Positions 40,701 to 48,656 of a stretch of DNA of 64,000 bases are shown in pieces; positions within the stretch are counted from its first letter, which is position 1; every line of letters starts with the position of its first letter. The DNA comes from JALYNX01 sp963780755 (GTDB taxonomy: Bacteria > Actinomycetota > Acidimicrobiia > Spongiisociales > ZC4RG35), in assembly GCA_963780755.1 (NCBI GenBank), contig CAWACX010000002.1, forward strand, positions 62,001 through 126,000. Direction: 5' to 3'. A program made the translations under genes and the position numbers. The notes beneath the pieces were generated by a model. The model was not told where the DNA came from and did no database searches. It saw only the letters and a program-made list of their open reading frames with translations.

Positions 40701-41276
40701 GGCCCGCCTGACTACGACCTAGAGGATGTGCTCAAGCTCACGGATCAGAGTCAAGTGAGAGCTCTCTTCGAGGAGACCAGGAGCGAGATCGCCAATTTAC
40801 TGCTGGAGAGGGCAGCCACTATCTCCGAGCTGGCGCGGGCCCTCGATCAACCGAAAGGCACTGTCGGGCACCATGTCGGGGTCCTGAGGGAGGCGGGCTT
40901 GATAAGGGTGGTCCGGACTGAAAAGGTGAGGGCGCTGGAGGCCAAGTACTACGGGCGCACTGCGCGGACCTTCGAGATGGGGGCGAAGGTCGGCCTCGGC
41001 GTCGAATTTGCGCCGGACTACTTCCTCTCCTCAGCCGCCTCCGAATACGCACGGGCTGCCGCCAATCAACCAGAGGAAGCCCACGAATCGATGCTGAGCA
41101 CGCTGCGCTATGCCCGGATCCCGAGCGACCGCGCCCAGGAATGGGCGGTGCGCCTCGGCGAGCTGGCCCAGGAGTTCGTGACCGAGAGCAGGGGTGGGGA
41201 CACCACATTCGGGCTCCTTATCGCCATCTACCCCACGGACCGACCCCACCTGCCGGATCCGGCGCAAGGCGAATGA
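40686..41276 (+). CDS. ArsR-like winged-helix transcriptional regulator
   Basis: A 196-residue helix-turn-helix protein. After YDLEDVLKLTDQSQVRALFEETRSEIANLLLERAATISELARALDQPKGTVGHHVGVLREAGLIRVVRTEKVRALEAKYYGRTARTF, the ArsR/HTH_20 DNA-binding domain, an unclassified C-terminal sensor-like half follows. No metal-site cysteines are seen. The ATG at 40686 lies inside an inverted repeat, consistent with autoregulation. It overlaps the MFS transporter gene by 4 bp (ATGA), so it probably controls that transporter. Confidence 0.85.
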   Translation: MAVHSGPPDYDLEDVLKLTDQSQVRALFEETRSEIANLLLERAATISELARALDQPKGTVGHHVGVLREAGLIRVVRTEKVRALEAKYYGRTARTFEMGAKVGLGVEFAPDYFLSSAASEYARAAANQPEEAHESMLSTLRYARIPSDRAQEWAVRLGELAQEFVTESRGGDTTFGLLIAIYPTDRPHLPDPAQGE

Positions 41277-42625
41277 GCACTCCCCTCGGTCGGAACTACT
41301 GGAAGCTGTGGACCGCCTCCGTCATCTCCAACCTGGGAGATGGGGTCTCCTTCATCGCCTACCCGTGGCTGGCCTCCGCCGTCACCCGCGACCCGGTCCA
41401 GATCGCCTTGGTCGCCGTGGCCACCCGGCTCCCCTGGCTGATCTTCACCCTGCCGGCTGGCGTGATCACCGACCGGGTCGATCGCCGAAAGCTGGTGGCC
41501 TGGATGGACGTGGTGCGCTTCGTCATCACGCTCGGGGTCGCTTTCACCGTCTTCGCCGCACAGGGCCAGCTGGCCAGTCCCGATGAGATCGCGGCCGGGA
41601 CCGCCCCCTCCCCTGCCAACTCCACCCTCCTCCTGGTGGCCATCTACGCCGCCGCGCTGCTGCTCGGAATCGCCGAAGTGCTCAGGGACAATTCGGCGCA
41701 GACGCTGTTGCCCGCCATCGTGGCCGAGGAGAATCTCGAGAAGGCCAACGGACGGCTCTGGGGCGCCGAGTTGGTGATGAACTCGTTCGTGGGCCCGCCT
41801 CTGGCCGGGTTCCTGCTCGCCATCGCCTTCTCCCTGCCCTTTTTCATCGACGCCGGCTCGTTCGCAGTCGCCGCGGCGTTGATCTTCACCATCGGGGGCA
41901 ACTTTCGTCCCAAGCGCTCAGCAGTATCCGAAGCCGCGACCTCGACGTTCTGGGGGGAGTTGAAAGAAGGGGTGCGCTGGCTGTGGCACCACCCCCTGTT
42001 CCGGCCGATGGCGATCTGCCTCGGGGTGATCAACGCGATGTTCAATCTCGCCTTCGCCACCGAGGTCCTCTTCGCCCAGGAGATCCTCGACCTGGGCGCC
42101 GCCGGCTTCGGTGTGTTGATGACTTCCGGCGCCGCGGGAGGGGTCCTCGGATCATTCCTGGCAGCATCGATTTCCAAGAGATTCGGCCAGGGCCCATCGC
42201 TGTTCCTCACCCTCGGTGTGAACAGCCTCACACTCCTGGTGACAGGGCTCACTTCCTCGGCGACAGTGGCCTGGGTCATGCTCGCCCTCGGGGCGCTCAC
42301 CGGGACGTTGTGGAACGTGATCACGGTCTCCCTGCGCCAGGCACTGATCCCGGATCAGCTACTGGGGAGGGTGAACTCGGTGTACCGCTTCTTCGGGTGG
42401 GGGATGATGCCGATTGGGTCTCTGATCGGCGGCGCCATCGTTGCGATAACCGAGCCCCTCGCCGGCAGGGAATGGGCCCTGCGCACCCCTTTCATCTTCG
42501 CCGCCATCGTCACCCTCGGATCGTTGCTCTATGCACTGCCCAACCTGAACAGCCGGCGCATCGAGGAAGCCCGGCAAATGGCTCGGGATCAGGTGTCGGG
42601 CGGTGAGGCCTCGGCGGGAGCCTGA
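41273..42625 (+). CDS. MFS transporter (drug/macrolide efflux-like, TMS enterobactin-exporter type)
   Basis: A 450-residue major facilitator with about twelve hydrophobic helices and the MFS_3 (enterobactin/macrolide exporter) start NYWKLWTASVISNLGDGVSFIAYPWLA, motif A GVITDRVDRRKLVAWMD, and LPAIVAEENLEKANGRLWGAELV. Probably exports a small toxic compound; the cargo is unknown. ATG 41273 overlaps the regulator stop. The 3' end overlaps the convergent membrane-protein gene by 37 bp. Confidence 0.88.
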   Translation: MSTPLGRNYWKLWTASVISNLGDGVSFIAYPWLASAVTRDPVQIALVAVATRLPWLIFTLPAGVITDRVDRRKLVAWMDVVRFVITLGVAFTVFAAQGQLASPDEIAAGTAPSPANSTLLLVAIYAAALLLGIAEVLRDNSAQTLLPAIVAEENLEKANGRLWGAELVMNSFVGPPLAGFLLAIAFSLPFFIDAGSFAVAAALIFTIGGNFRPKRSAVSEAATSTFWGELKEGVRWLWHHPLFRPMAICLGVINAMFNLAFATEVLFAQEILDLGAAGFGVLMTSGAAGGVLGSFLAASISKRFGQGPSLFLTLGVNSLTLLVTGLTSSATVAWVMLALGALTGTLWNVITVSLRQALIPDQLLGRVNSVYRFFGWGMMPIGSLIGGAIVAITEPLAGREWALRTPFIFAAIVTLGSLLYALPNLNSRRIEEARQMARDQVSGGEASAGA

Positions 42626-43152
42626 GCCATGGCGTCTTCGGGCGGCGACTCATCCTCGTCACCGCTCTCGGTGATCTCCCCCTCCCCCTCGTCGCGGCCG
42701 CCAAGGACCCAAAATGCGAGGGCCGCCAACGATGCTGCTCCGAATGCCAGAGCGAGCCATCCCCAGCCGATCGTGTCGGCGCTGAGCCCCTCGTCGGCCG
42801 TGGTGCCGGTGCTCCCGTCCCCGCTCACCTCCACCCCGAGGTCGCTGAGGGTCACCACCTGGGACTGGCTGGACACCTCGCCGAGCGTCTCGAATACCAC
42901 CTGGTAGTCGGCCGGCTTGACCTCGGTGGTGACGCCGAAAGTCCCATCCCCACGGTCGAGCAACGGCAACGCCAAAGTGGGCTCGTTGGGAAGGGCGAGA
43001 TGCGCCACCACCGCCTCCACCTCCCCCTCGACTCCGACCTGGATCTCGATCGTCATCGACTCGTCGCCCTTGGTCACGACCTCCGCGCTGGCAGAGCCGA
43101 AGACGCCACCCAACTCGACTGCGAGGAAGATCAGGGCAGTCACGAAGTGCAT
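42589..43152 (-). CDS. Secreted/membrane-anchored protein of unknown function with acidic C-terminus
   Basis: A 187-residue protein with an N-terminal signal-like helix (HFVTALIFLAVELGGVFGSASA), a soluble domain of beta strands (MTIEIQVGVEGEVEAVVAHLALP; TFGVTTEVKPADYQVVFET), a C-terminal transmembrane helix (WGWLALAFGAASLAALAFWVL) and an acidic tail (EGEGEITESGDEDE). The layout resembles small CopC/YcnI-like or cell-surface proteins, but I do not recognise a family. It overlaps the end of the convergent MFS gene. Confidence 0.6.
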   Translation of the reverse strand: MHFVTALIFLAVELGGVFGSASAEVVTKGDESMTIEIQVGVEGEVEAVVAHLALPNEPTLALPLLDRGDGTFGVTTEVKPADYQVVFETLGEVSSQSQVVTLSDLGVEVSGDGSTGTTADEGLSADTIGWGWLALAFGAASLAALAFWVLGGRDEGEGEITESGDEDESPPEDAMAQAPAEASPPDT

Positions 43153-43186
43153 AGTTCGATGTTACGCCGCTGCTCTCCCCCGGCGT

Positions 43187-43975
43187 TCAGGCCCATTCCC
43201 CCCTGGCCACCAGCAATTCTTTGAGCAGATCGGGCCGGTCGGTGATGATGCCGTCGACCCCGATCTCGAGCAGGTCCTCCATCTCGCCCGGGTGGTTGAC
43301 GGTCCAGACGTGGACCTGCAAACCGCGGCTGTGCGCCGCGTCGACCAGGCGCCGGTCCACCACCCGGACCCCACGGGTCTGCACCGGCAACTGAAGGACC
43401 GAGGCCTGACCGCCGGGAGCCCGGCCAACTCGCGAGCTGAGCAACCAGCGCCGACTCAGGATCGGCCCGCTCGAGGTGGGGACCCGGCCCCCGGTGGCGG
43501 CCCGGAACTCATCGACGCGCCGGTCAGAGAAGGAGCCGACGATAAGTCGATCATGGAGCGAGAGCCGTTCGACCAAGGCAACCAGCGGACCCACGATCCC
43601 CTCACCCTTGAGGTCCACGATGAAGGACGCCTCCGGGAACGTGGTCACCGCTTCCTCCAGGGTCGGCACGCTGACATTCGTTCCCCGGAACGGATACCCG
43701 GAGTCGAGGTTGTGCCGGAAACCGGCGTCGAGCGCCGCCAACCGATCGAAGGACATCGACCGGACTTCGCCGCTTCCGTCCGTCGTCCGGTCGACGGTGT
43801 CGTCGTGGAAGCAGACGACGACGTCGTCGGCCGTGACATGGAGGTCGGTCTCGATGAACCGATAGCCGAGCCCAACGGCTCCGCTGAACGCTTCCATCGT
43901 GTTCTCAGGCCACAAGTGCCGACTGCCCCGGTGGGCAATGGCCACAGGAGGCGCCCACTGATCGGGGAGCATCAC
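43187..43975 (-). CDS. Glycerophosphodiester phosphodiesterase family protein
   Basis: A 262-residue GDPD TIM barrel: VAIAHRGSRHLWPENTMEAF (the HRG and ENT catalytic signature), FIETDLHVTADDVVVCFHDDTVDRTTDG and SFIVDLKGEG, VHVWTVNHPGEMEDLLEIGVDGIITDRPDLL. It hydrolyses glycerophosphodiesters to sn-glycerol 3-phosphate and an alcohol. There is no signal peptide, so it is cytoplasmic. It is downstream of the HU gene on the same strand, separated by a hairpin. Confidence 0.93.
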   Translation of the reverse strand: MMLPDQWAPPVAIAHRGSRHLWPENTMEAFSGAVGLGYRFIETDLHVTADDVVVCFHDDTVDRTTDGSGEVRSMSFDRLAALDAGFRHNLDSGYPFRGTNVSVPTLEEAVTTFPEASFIVDLKGEGIVGPLVALVERLSLHDRLIVGSFSDRRVDEFRAATGGRVPTSSGPILSRRWLLSSRVGRAPGGQASVLQLPVQTRGVRVVDRRLVDAAHSRGLQVHVWTVNHPGEMEDLLEIGVDGIITDRPDLLKELLVARGEWA

Positions 43976-43989
43976 CCCAAAGTAATGGA

Positions 43990-44005
43990 CCCCGCCTGAG
44001 CGGGG
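43990..44005 (-). terminator. Hairpin after the HU gene
   Basis: A perfect 6-bp stem CCCCGC / GCGGGG with a 4-nt loop lies 25 bp after the HU stop, on the minus strand, followed by a T-containing stretch (CCATTACTTT). It is a plausible but not strong terminator separating HU from the phosphodiesterase gene. Confidence 0.5.
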
Positions 44006-44030
44006 CCCATGAAACTCCCGGTTTGCGCTC

Positions 44031-44324
44031 TCAGAGCGAGACTCGGTCCTTGAGACCCTTGGCTGCTGCGAAGTGGGCGTAGTTCTTCGCGGGGATGGTG
44101 ATTGTCGCCCCGGTTGCAGGATTCCGACCCTGTCGGGCGGAACGTGACTTGGTGCTGAAATTGCCGAACCCGGTGATATTCACTTTGTCGCCGGCGTCGA
44201 GCGCTATGGCGATGATTCCTTCCCCGTCCTTGGTCGAGAACAGGATCTCGATGATCTCGGCAGCCTTCGCCTTCGAGACGTCCGCCTTGTCGGCGAGTTT
44301 GTCCGCCATCTCGGATTTGTTCAC
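44031..44324 (-). CDS. HU family DNA-binding protein
   Basis: A 97-residue histone-like protein: NKSEMADKLADKADVSKAKAAEIIEILF (helical dimer core), VNITGFGNFSTKSRSARQGRNPATGATITIPAKNYAHFAAAKGLKDRV, the DNA-clasping arm with the RNPxTG motif. It binds DNA and compacts the nucleoid. A GTG start at 44324 follows AAGGAGG. It is divergent from the enoyl-CoA hydratase gene. It lacks the Lys/Ala-rich tail of mycobacterial HupB. Confidence 0.95.
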   Translation of the reverse strand: MNKSEMADKLADKADVSKAKAAEIIEILFSTKDGEGIIAIALDAGDKVNITGFGNFSTKSRSARQGRNPATGATITIPAKNYAHFAAAKGLKDRVSL

Positions 44325-44449
44325 GAGCCCTCCTTGTGGGTCGACAGTGGCCGCCGCCAGCGCGGCGAGACAAGGTAACCATAGGCGTTGTCCCCGAAAA
44401 AACCCATCATTGCTTGATCATTAGTGTGACGATCGACCGAGGAGGACCG

Positions 44450-45229
44450 ATGTCCGTCGATTACAAGCTGGATGACGGGGTCGCGACCATCACCCTGAAC
44501 CGCCCCGACCGCTACAACGCGATCGACCGCTCCTTGAGCGAGGCGCTTCTCGATTCCCTGCAGAGGGCCGGAAGCGAGGGGCGCGCGGCGATCGTCACCG
44601 GAGCCGGGAAGGGCTTCTGCTCCGGGGCCGACCTGGCGGACCTGAAGGCCGGCTACGACAGCGGAGACGGCCCCGACCTGACCCGCCTCCTGGACGACGT
44701 GTTCCACCCGGTGGTCCACGCCCTGGTCGACTGCGCCGTGCCCACAGTCGGCGCCCTGAATGGCGTGGTGGCGGGGGCGGGCCTCGGCCTGGCCCTCGCC
44801 TGCGACCTGCGGGTCATGTCCAACGACTCCTACCTGACTTCGGCGTTCACCGCCATTGGCCTGGTCCCGGACTCGGGGACCACCTGGTGGCTCACGCAAC
44901 ACCTCGGGGTGTCGAGGGCCCTCGAGATCACCATGACCAACCGCCGGGTGAGCGCGGAGGAGGCAGTCGCTCTCGGCCTGGCCATGGAGGCGGTGCCCGG
45001 TGAGGACCTCGCGGGTCGAGCAAGAGAGGTTGCCTCCACCCTTGCGGACATGGTGCCTGACTCGCTGGTCACCACCCGACGCCTGATCAGAGAAGCTGCT
45101 GTCTCCTCGTTCGAGTCCGCCCTCGACGCCGAGCAGGCGGAACAGGGCCGGCTGGGGCGGACCATCGAGCATCGGGAAGGGGTGAGGGCCTTCACCGAAA
45201 AGCGCAAGCCCGACTTCAGGAACTTGTGA
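44450..45229 (+). CDS. Enoyl-CoA hydratase/isomerase family protein
   Basis: A 259-residue crotonase-fold enzyme: VATITLNRPDRYNAIDRSLSEALLDSL, VTGAGKGFCSGADLADLKAG (oxyanion hole), VPTVGALNGVVAGAGLGLALACDLRVMS, and SAFTAIGLVPDSGTTWWL. The catalytic-Glu position near LVPDSG carries Asp, as in isomerase-type and other crotonase members rather than classical hydratases. GAGGAGG precedes the ATG at 44450. Its exact acyl-CoA substrate is not readable. Confidence 0.87.
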   Translation: MSVDYKLDDGVATITLNRPDRYNAIDRSLSEALLDSLQRAGSEGRAAIVTGAGKGFCSGADLADLKAGYDSGDGPDLTRLLDDVFHPVVHALVDCAVPTVGALNGVVAGAGLGLALACDLRVMSNDSYLTSAFTAIGLVPDSGTTWWLTQHLGVSRALEITMTNRRVSAEEAVALGLAMEAVPGEDLAGRAREVASTLADMVPDSLVTTRRLIREAAVSSFESALDAEQAEQGRLGRTIEHREGVRAFTEKRKPDFRNL

Positions 45230-45238
45230 TCGCCGCGG

Positions 45239-45646
45239 TCAGGGTCTGACCAGGAACACCTCAAGCGTGATTCGCCCTGCCTCCCCGTGGCCGAAAGCGA
45301 CACCGATCTCGCCGTTGAGCCATGCCAGGTCCTCGTTGCCCGTCTGAAAGAGGATCAACTCCTTGGGGTCTGCCGACTGGTCGGGGTTGAGGATCGAGAC
45401 GCCGGTCCCGGTATAGGCGACGGCTTCGCGTTTCTCGCCGATGACACCGTGGATCCTCAACTCCAGATTGCCGTCCCCTCGCACCGTGCTGTAGTCCATC
45501 CCACCCACCGGGCGCTCGCCCTCCCAATGGGGCCCTGTCGCCACTCCCTGGAAGGGAAAGTCGATGCGCATCCCGAGTGGGGTCTGGCCCAGGATCCTCC
45601 TCTCCAGGCTGGCATCGATGCTGCAGAACTTCTCGAGGCTGGGCAT
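45239..45646 (-). CDS. DUF3237 domain protein
   Basis: A 135-residue DUF3237 protein, a small beta-barrel family found next to catabolic genes: RILGQTPLGMRIDFPFQGVATGPHWEGERPVGGMDYSTVRGDGNLELRIHGVI and TGTGVSILN. The function of the family is not established. It is convergent with the crotonase gene and in tandem with the phosphoribosyltransferase gene 32 bp upstream. Confidence 0.82.
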   Translation of the reverse strand: MPSLEKFCSIDASLERRILGQTPLGMRIDFPFQGVATGPHWEGERPVGGMDYSTVRGDGNLELRIHGVIGEKREAVAYTGTGVSILNPDQSADPKELILFQTGNEDLAWLNGEIGVAFGHGEAGRITLEVFLVRP

Positions 45647-45678
45647 ATCTCCTCCGGAACGACCGATTCACGGGCACG

Positions 45679-46320
45679 CTAGTGAGCGCCCCGGGAGCGC
45701 CGCAGCAGGTCCTGCACCTCGCCAGTGCTGGTCTGCGTGAAGTCGCGGTACCAGGCCCCGACTGCCATGAATCGGTGGGGTCGATGCAGGGTGACCACCA
45801 GGTCGGCGACCTCTTCGACGTGTCGCACCGCCTCGGGTGGCGCCACCGGCACCGCGACCCAGACCCGGGACGCCCCCTTGGCGCGGGCGACGTCGATAGC
45901 AGCGAGGGCGGTCGAGCCAGTGGCCAGCCCATCGTCGGTGACGATCACGGTGCGACCAGTGGGGTCGATGGCGGCTGCCGATTCTCTGTAGACCGCGACC
46001 CTGGTTTCGACTTCGTCCATCGCGGTCAGGGCCGCACCCTCGAACGCTGCTTCGCCGACCCGGGCCGCGAGCAAGATGTCGTGATTGCGGACCACAACCC
46101 CATGCTCGCCAACCGCCCCCATGGCAAGTTCCGGCTGATAGGGGACGCCGACTTTGCGCACCACGAGGACATCGAGCTCACATCCCAACGCGAGAGCCAC
46201 TTCGTAGCCGACCGGCACTCCACCTCTGGGCAGGGCGGCGACCAGTGGCCTGTCCGGGTGCATCTCGGCCACCGCCTCGCCGAGCCGCGCCCCCGCTTCC
46301 CGACGATCGGCGAACCTCAT
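45679..46320 (-). CDS. Phosphoribosyltransferase-domain protein
   Basis: A 213-residue PRTase: FADRREAGARLGEAVAEM, VAALPRGGVPVGYEVALALGCELDVLVVRKVG and the PRPP-binding loop VIVTDDGLATGSTALAAI. This is the 'predicted phosphoribosyltransferase' type seen in salvage or erythromycin-esterase-linked proteins; base specificity is unknown. I use the ATG at 46320, just before the stop of the upstream kinase gene; the longer frame runs into that gene. Confidence 0.85.
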   Translation of the reverse strand: MRFADRREAGARLGEAVAEMHPDRPLVAALPRGGVPVGYEVALALGCELDVLVVRKVGVPYQPELAMGAVGEHGVVVRNHDILLAARVGEAAFEGAALTAMDEVETRVAVYRESAAAIDPTGRTVIVTDDGLATGSTALAAIDVARAKGASRVWVAVPVAPPEAVRHVEEVADLVVTLHRPHRFMAVGAWYRDFTQTSTGEVQDLLRRSRGAH

Positions 46321-46321
46321 C

Positions 46322-47309
46322 TCAGCCGTAGCGAGCGGCGTACCTGGCGAGCCAGGGCATGACGTGGGCCAGGTACTGCTCGGTCTCACCCATGGGAAGG
46401 GTCCGCGCCGCGTAGTTCATCAGCATGACCTGGCGGGCGGCGTGGAAGCCGTCGACCTGCTCGTGGCCATCGATCGGCCAGGGAAGAAACTCCTCATAGC
46501 CCTTGCGAAATGCGGCCTGGATCTCCGAGGTCCGATCGTTCATCCGCGACGAGTAGAGGCACACCGAGACGTCCTGCGCGGGGAGGGCGATCATCACGTC
46601 CTCGAAGTCGAACGCGTAGAGCCGGGTGCGATTGGTGTGCACGTTCCACTCGTGGAGGTCACCGTGCACCACCTGTGGGGTTCCCGCTTCCCATGAGGCG
46701 TCGATCACGTTGGTCGCAGCCTGACCTGCCTTGTCGATAATGGTTCGGCGTCCCGGGCTGAAGACGTGGTCGAAGCGGGAGTCGTAGATGATGACCGGGT
46801 CCAGGCCCTGGTCGTAGTAGAAGATCCGGTCCCATTTCCTCATGCCTTCAGGGTTTGGTGGGCTCCAGGTGCGACCGTGGCTCTGCAAGGCGGCACACAT
46901 TTGTCCGAGCTGTCTATAGCCAAATGCCCCCGCCCCATCCGCCAGGGGCACTCCCGGCACCCAGGTGAAGAGGACGCAAGGGCGGGTGAGCTCGCTCTCC
47001 GGTTCCCGCAGCGTCCACGATGAGGGCGCCGTACCCGGTCGGGACCGGAGAGACGACGTCGATGTCGGTGTCCTTGTTCAGCGCCGACAGCCAGGCCACC
47101 TCGTACTCGATGTTGGCCCGGGAGTTGCCATAGGGGTCCCCCACCCGAAGCACCAACTGCCTGCCGTCGTCCGTGACCACTCGATACATGACGTTGGAGT
47201 GCGTCGCCAGGTGCTCCAGCTCGCGCACTTCGAACGGGTAGCGCTCGAGCACCTTCCGGGCAATGGGAAGGAGTCGCGAGGCTTCGGCGGCGATTCGGTG
47301 GGCGTCCAT
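46322..47309 (-). pseudogene. Aminoglycoside-phosphotransferase-family kinase, interrupted by a single-base frameshift
   Basis: The intact protein would be about 328 residues. The N-terminal lobe (start at 47309, MDAHRIAAEASRLLP) gives LEHLATHSNVMYRVVTDDGRQLVLRVG. One extra base near 46999-47006 shifts the frame; the continuation SELTRPCVLFTWVPGVPLADG is followed by VVHGDLHEWNVHTNRTRLYAFDFEDV, the Brenner/DxD catalytic and metal motifs of APH/choline-kinase folds. Both halves are conserved. The substrate is unknown: such enzymes phosphorylate antibiotics, sugars or amines. It is in tandem with the PRTase gene. Confidence 0.8.
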
Positions 47310-47390
47310 GAGTCAGGTTCGATCGGTCGGTTTCGTGCCAATTCTCGCGGGGTTGAAACCGCTTCGCACCAGCCCTCCGTAATTGAGACG

Positions 47391-47412
47391 AAAAAGGTCG
47401 GTATAGCGACCT
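47391..47412 (-). terminator. Rho-independent terminator of hisC
   Basis: A perfect AGGTCG / CGACCT hairpin (6-nt loop) followed by TTTTT on the minus strand, 12 bp after the hisC stop. A larger inverted repeat CCGTAATT...AATTACGG (47377-47384 and 47422-47429) surrounds it. Confidence 0.82.
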
Positions 47413-47423
47413 GACGGTCCAAA

Positions 47424-48513
47424 TTACGGGGAGGGGAGCACCGCATCGAGGGCTGCGACGAAGAGGTGGTTTTCCGCTTCGGTGCCCACTGTCACCCGGA
47501 GCCATCCCCCGGACATGGGGCGGATGATCACGCCTTGCTCGAGGATCGACGCGGCCACCGCGTTCGAGTCGTCGCCGAGGCGGAAGTAGACGAAGTTGGC
47601 CTGGCTGTCCGAATGTTCGAGCCTGCGCTCGGCCAGGGCGCCCATTAGGTGCTGGCGTCCCACGGCATTGGCCGCAACCCGGCGCTCCAGCTCGGCGGGG
47701 TTCCCCAACGATGCCGTGGCCGCGGCCTGTGACACCTGACTGATGGTGAACGGGGGCTGGGTCTTTCGCAGCTCACCGAGCGTGTCCGGATGCCCCACGG
47801 CGTAGCCCACCCGGTGCGAGGCCAGCCCGTAGACCTTGCTGAAGGTCCTGAGCACGACCACGTTCCGGCGGCTGGTGGCGATCCCCAATGCGCTCCGGTG
47901 CCCCGGGTCGGTCACGAAGTCGTGATATGCCTCGTCGACGACGAGGAGCACCCTTTCCGGGAGCGTGGTGGCGAATGCCTCGACCTCGTCAGCTGAGACG
48001 ATTGTCCCGGTGGGGTTGTTGGGGTTGCAGAGATAGACCACTGTGGTGTCGTCGCGGATCGCCGCGGCCATGGCCGCCAGGTCGTGGACATGGCGATCGG
48101 TGAGAGGGACCTCGACGTTGGTGGTCATGGCCCAGGCGGAGACCGTGCGGTACATGATGAACGAGGGCCAACCGAAGACAGCGCTCGTACCCGGCCCACC
48201 CACCGCCAACCCGATGTGACTGAGCAACGCAACACTGCCGGCCCCGACCCAGAGCTGGTCCTCTGGAACCTCGAGCCAGCGTGACATCGCTCGGGATAGT
48301 GCCGTGGTGTCGGTGTCCGGATATCGGTTCGAGGACCCCAATGCCGAGATCGCAGCTTCGATGACCCCGGGGAAAGGGCCGTCGGGGCTCTCGTTGGAGG
48401 CCAGCTTGACGATCTCGCCCTCCGTGAGGCCCGAGGTCCTGGGCCACTTCCTCGATAGGGCGCCCCGGCACATAGCCCCTCATCGCCGTCAGGTCCGGTC
48501 GAAAGGTCGGCAC
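47424..48513 (-). pseudogene. hisC: Histidinol-phosphate aminotransferase-like protein, interrupted by a single-base frameshift
   Basis: A fold-type I PLP aminotransferase of about 362 residues when joined. The first codons (ATG 48513) give RPDLTAMRGYVPGRPIEEVAQDLG; one extra base near 48427-48433 shifts the frame, and the continuation LTEGEIVKLASNESPDGPFP begins the standard HisC region. PNNPTGTIVSADE, VVDEAYHDFV, RTFSKVYGLASHRVGYAVG (PLP lysine) and the C-terminal RPMSGGWLRVTVGT follow. Whether it makes histidine or acts on aromatic amino acids is not decided by sequence; no other his genes are near. A terminator follows it. Confidence 0.85.
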
Positions 48514-48656
48514 ACGACCGACGATAGTTTCCCTGCATCACCGGCAAATGGCGTGGCAGACTCGACAAACGATGGTTTCTGCCGACATCGCAGCATCGCC
48601 TACCGTCATCCAGATCGCGGCATCAGACGGTCAATGCCGCGCAGGAGGAGTAGGAA

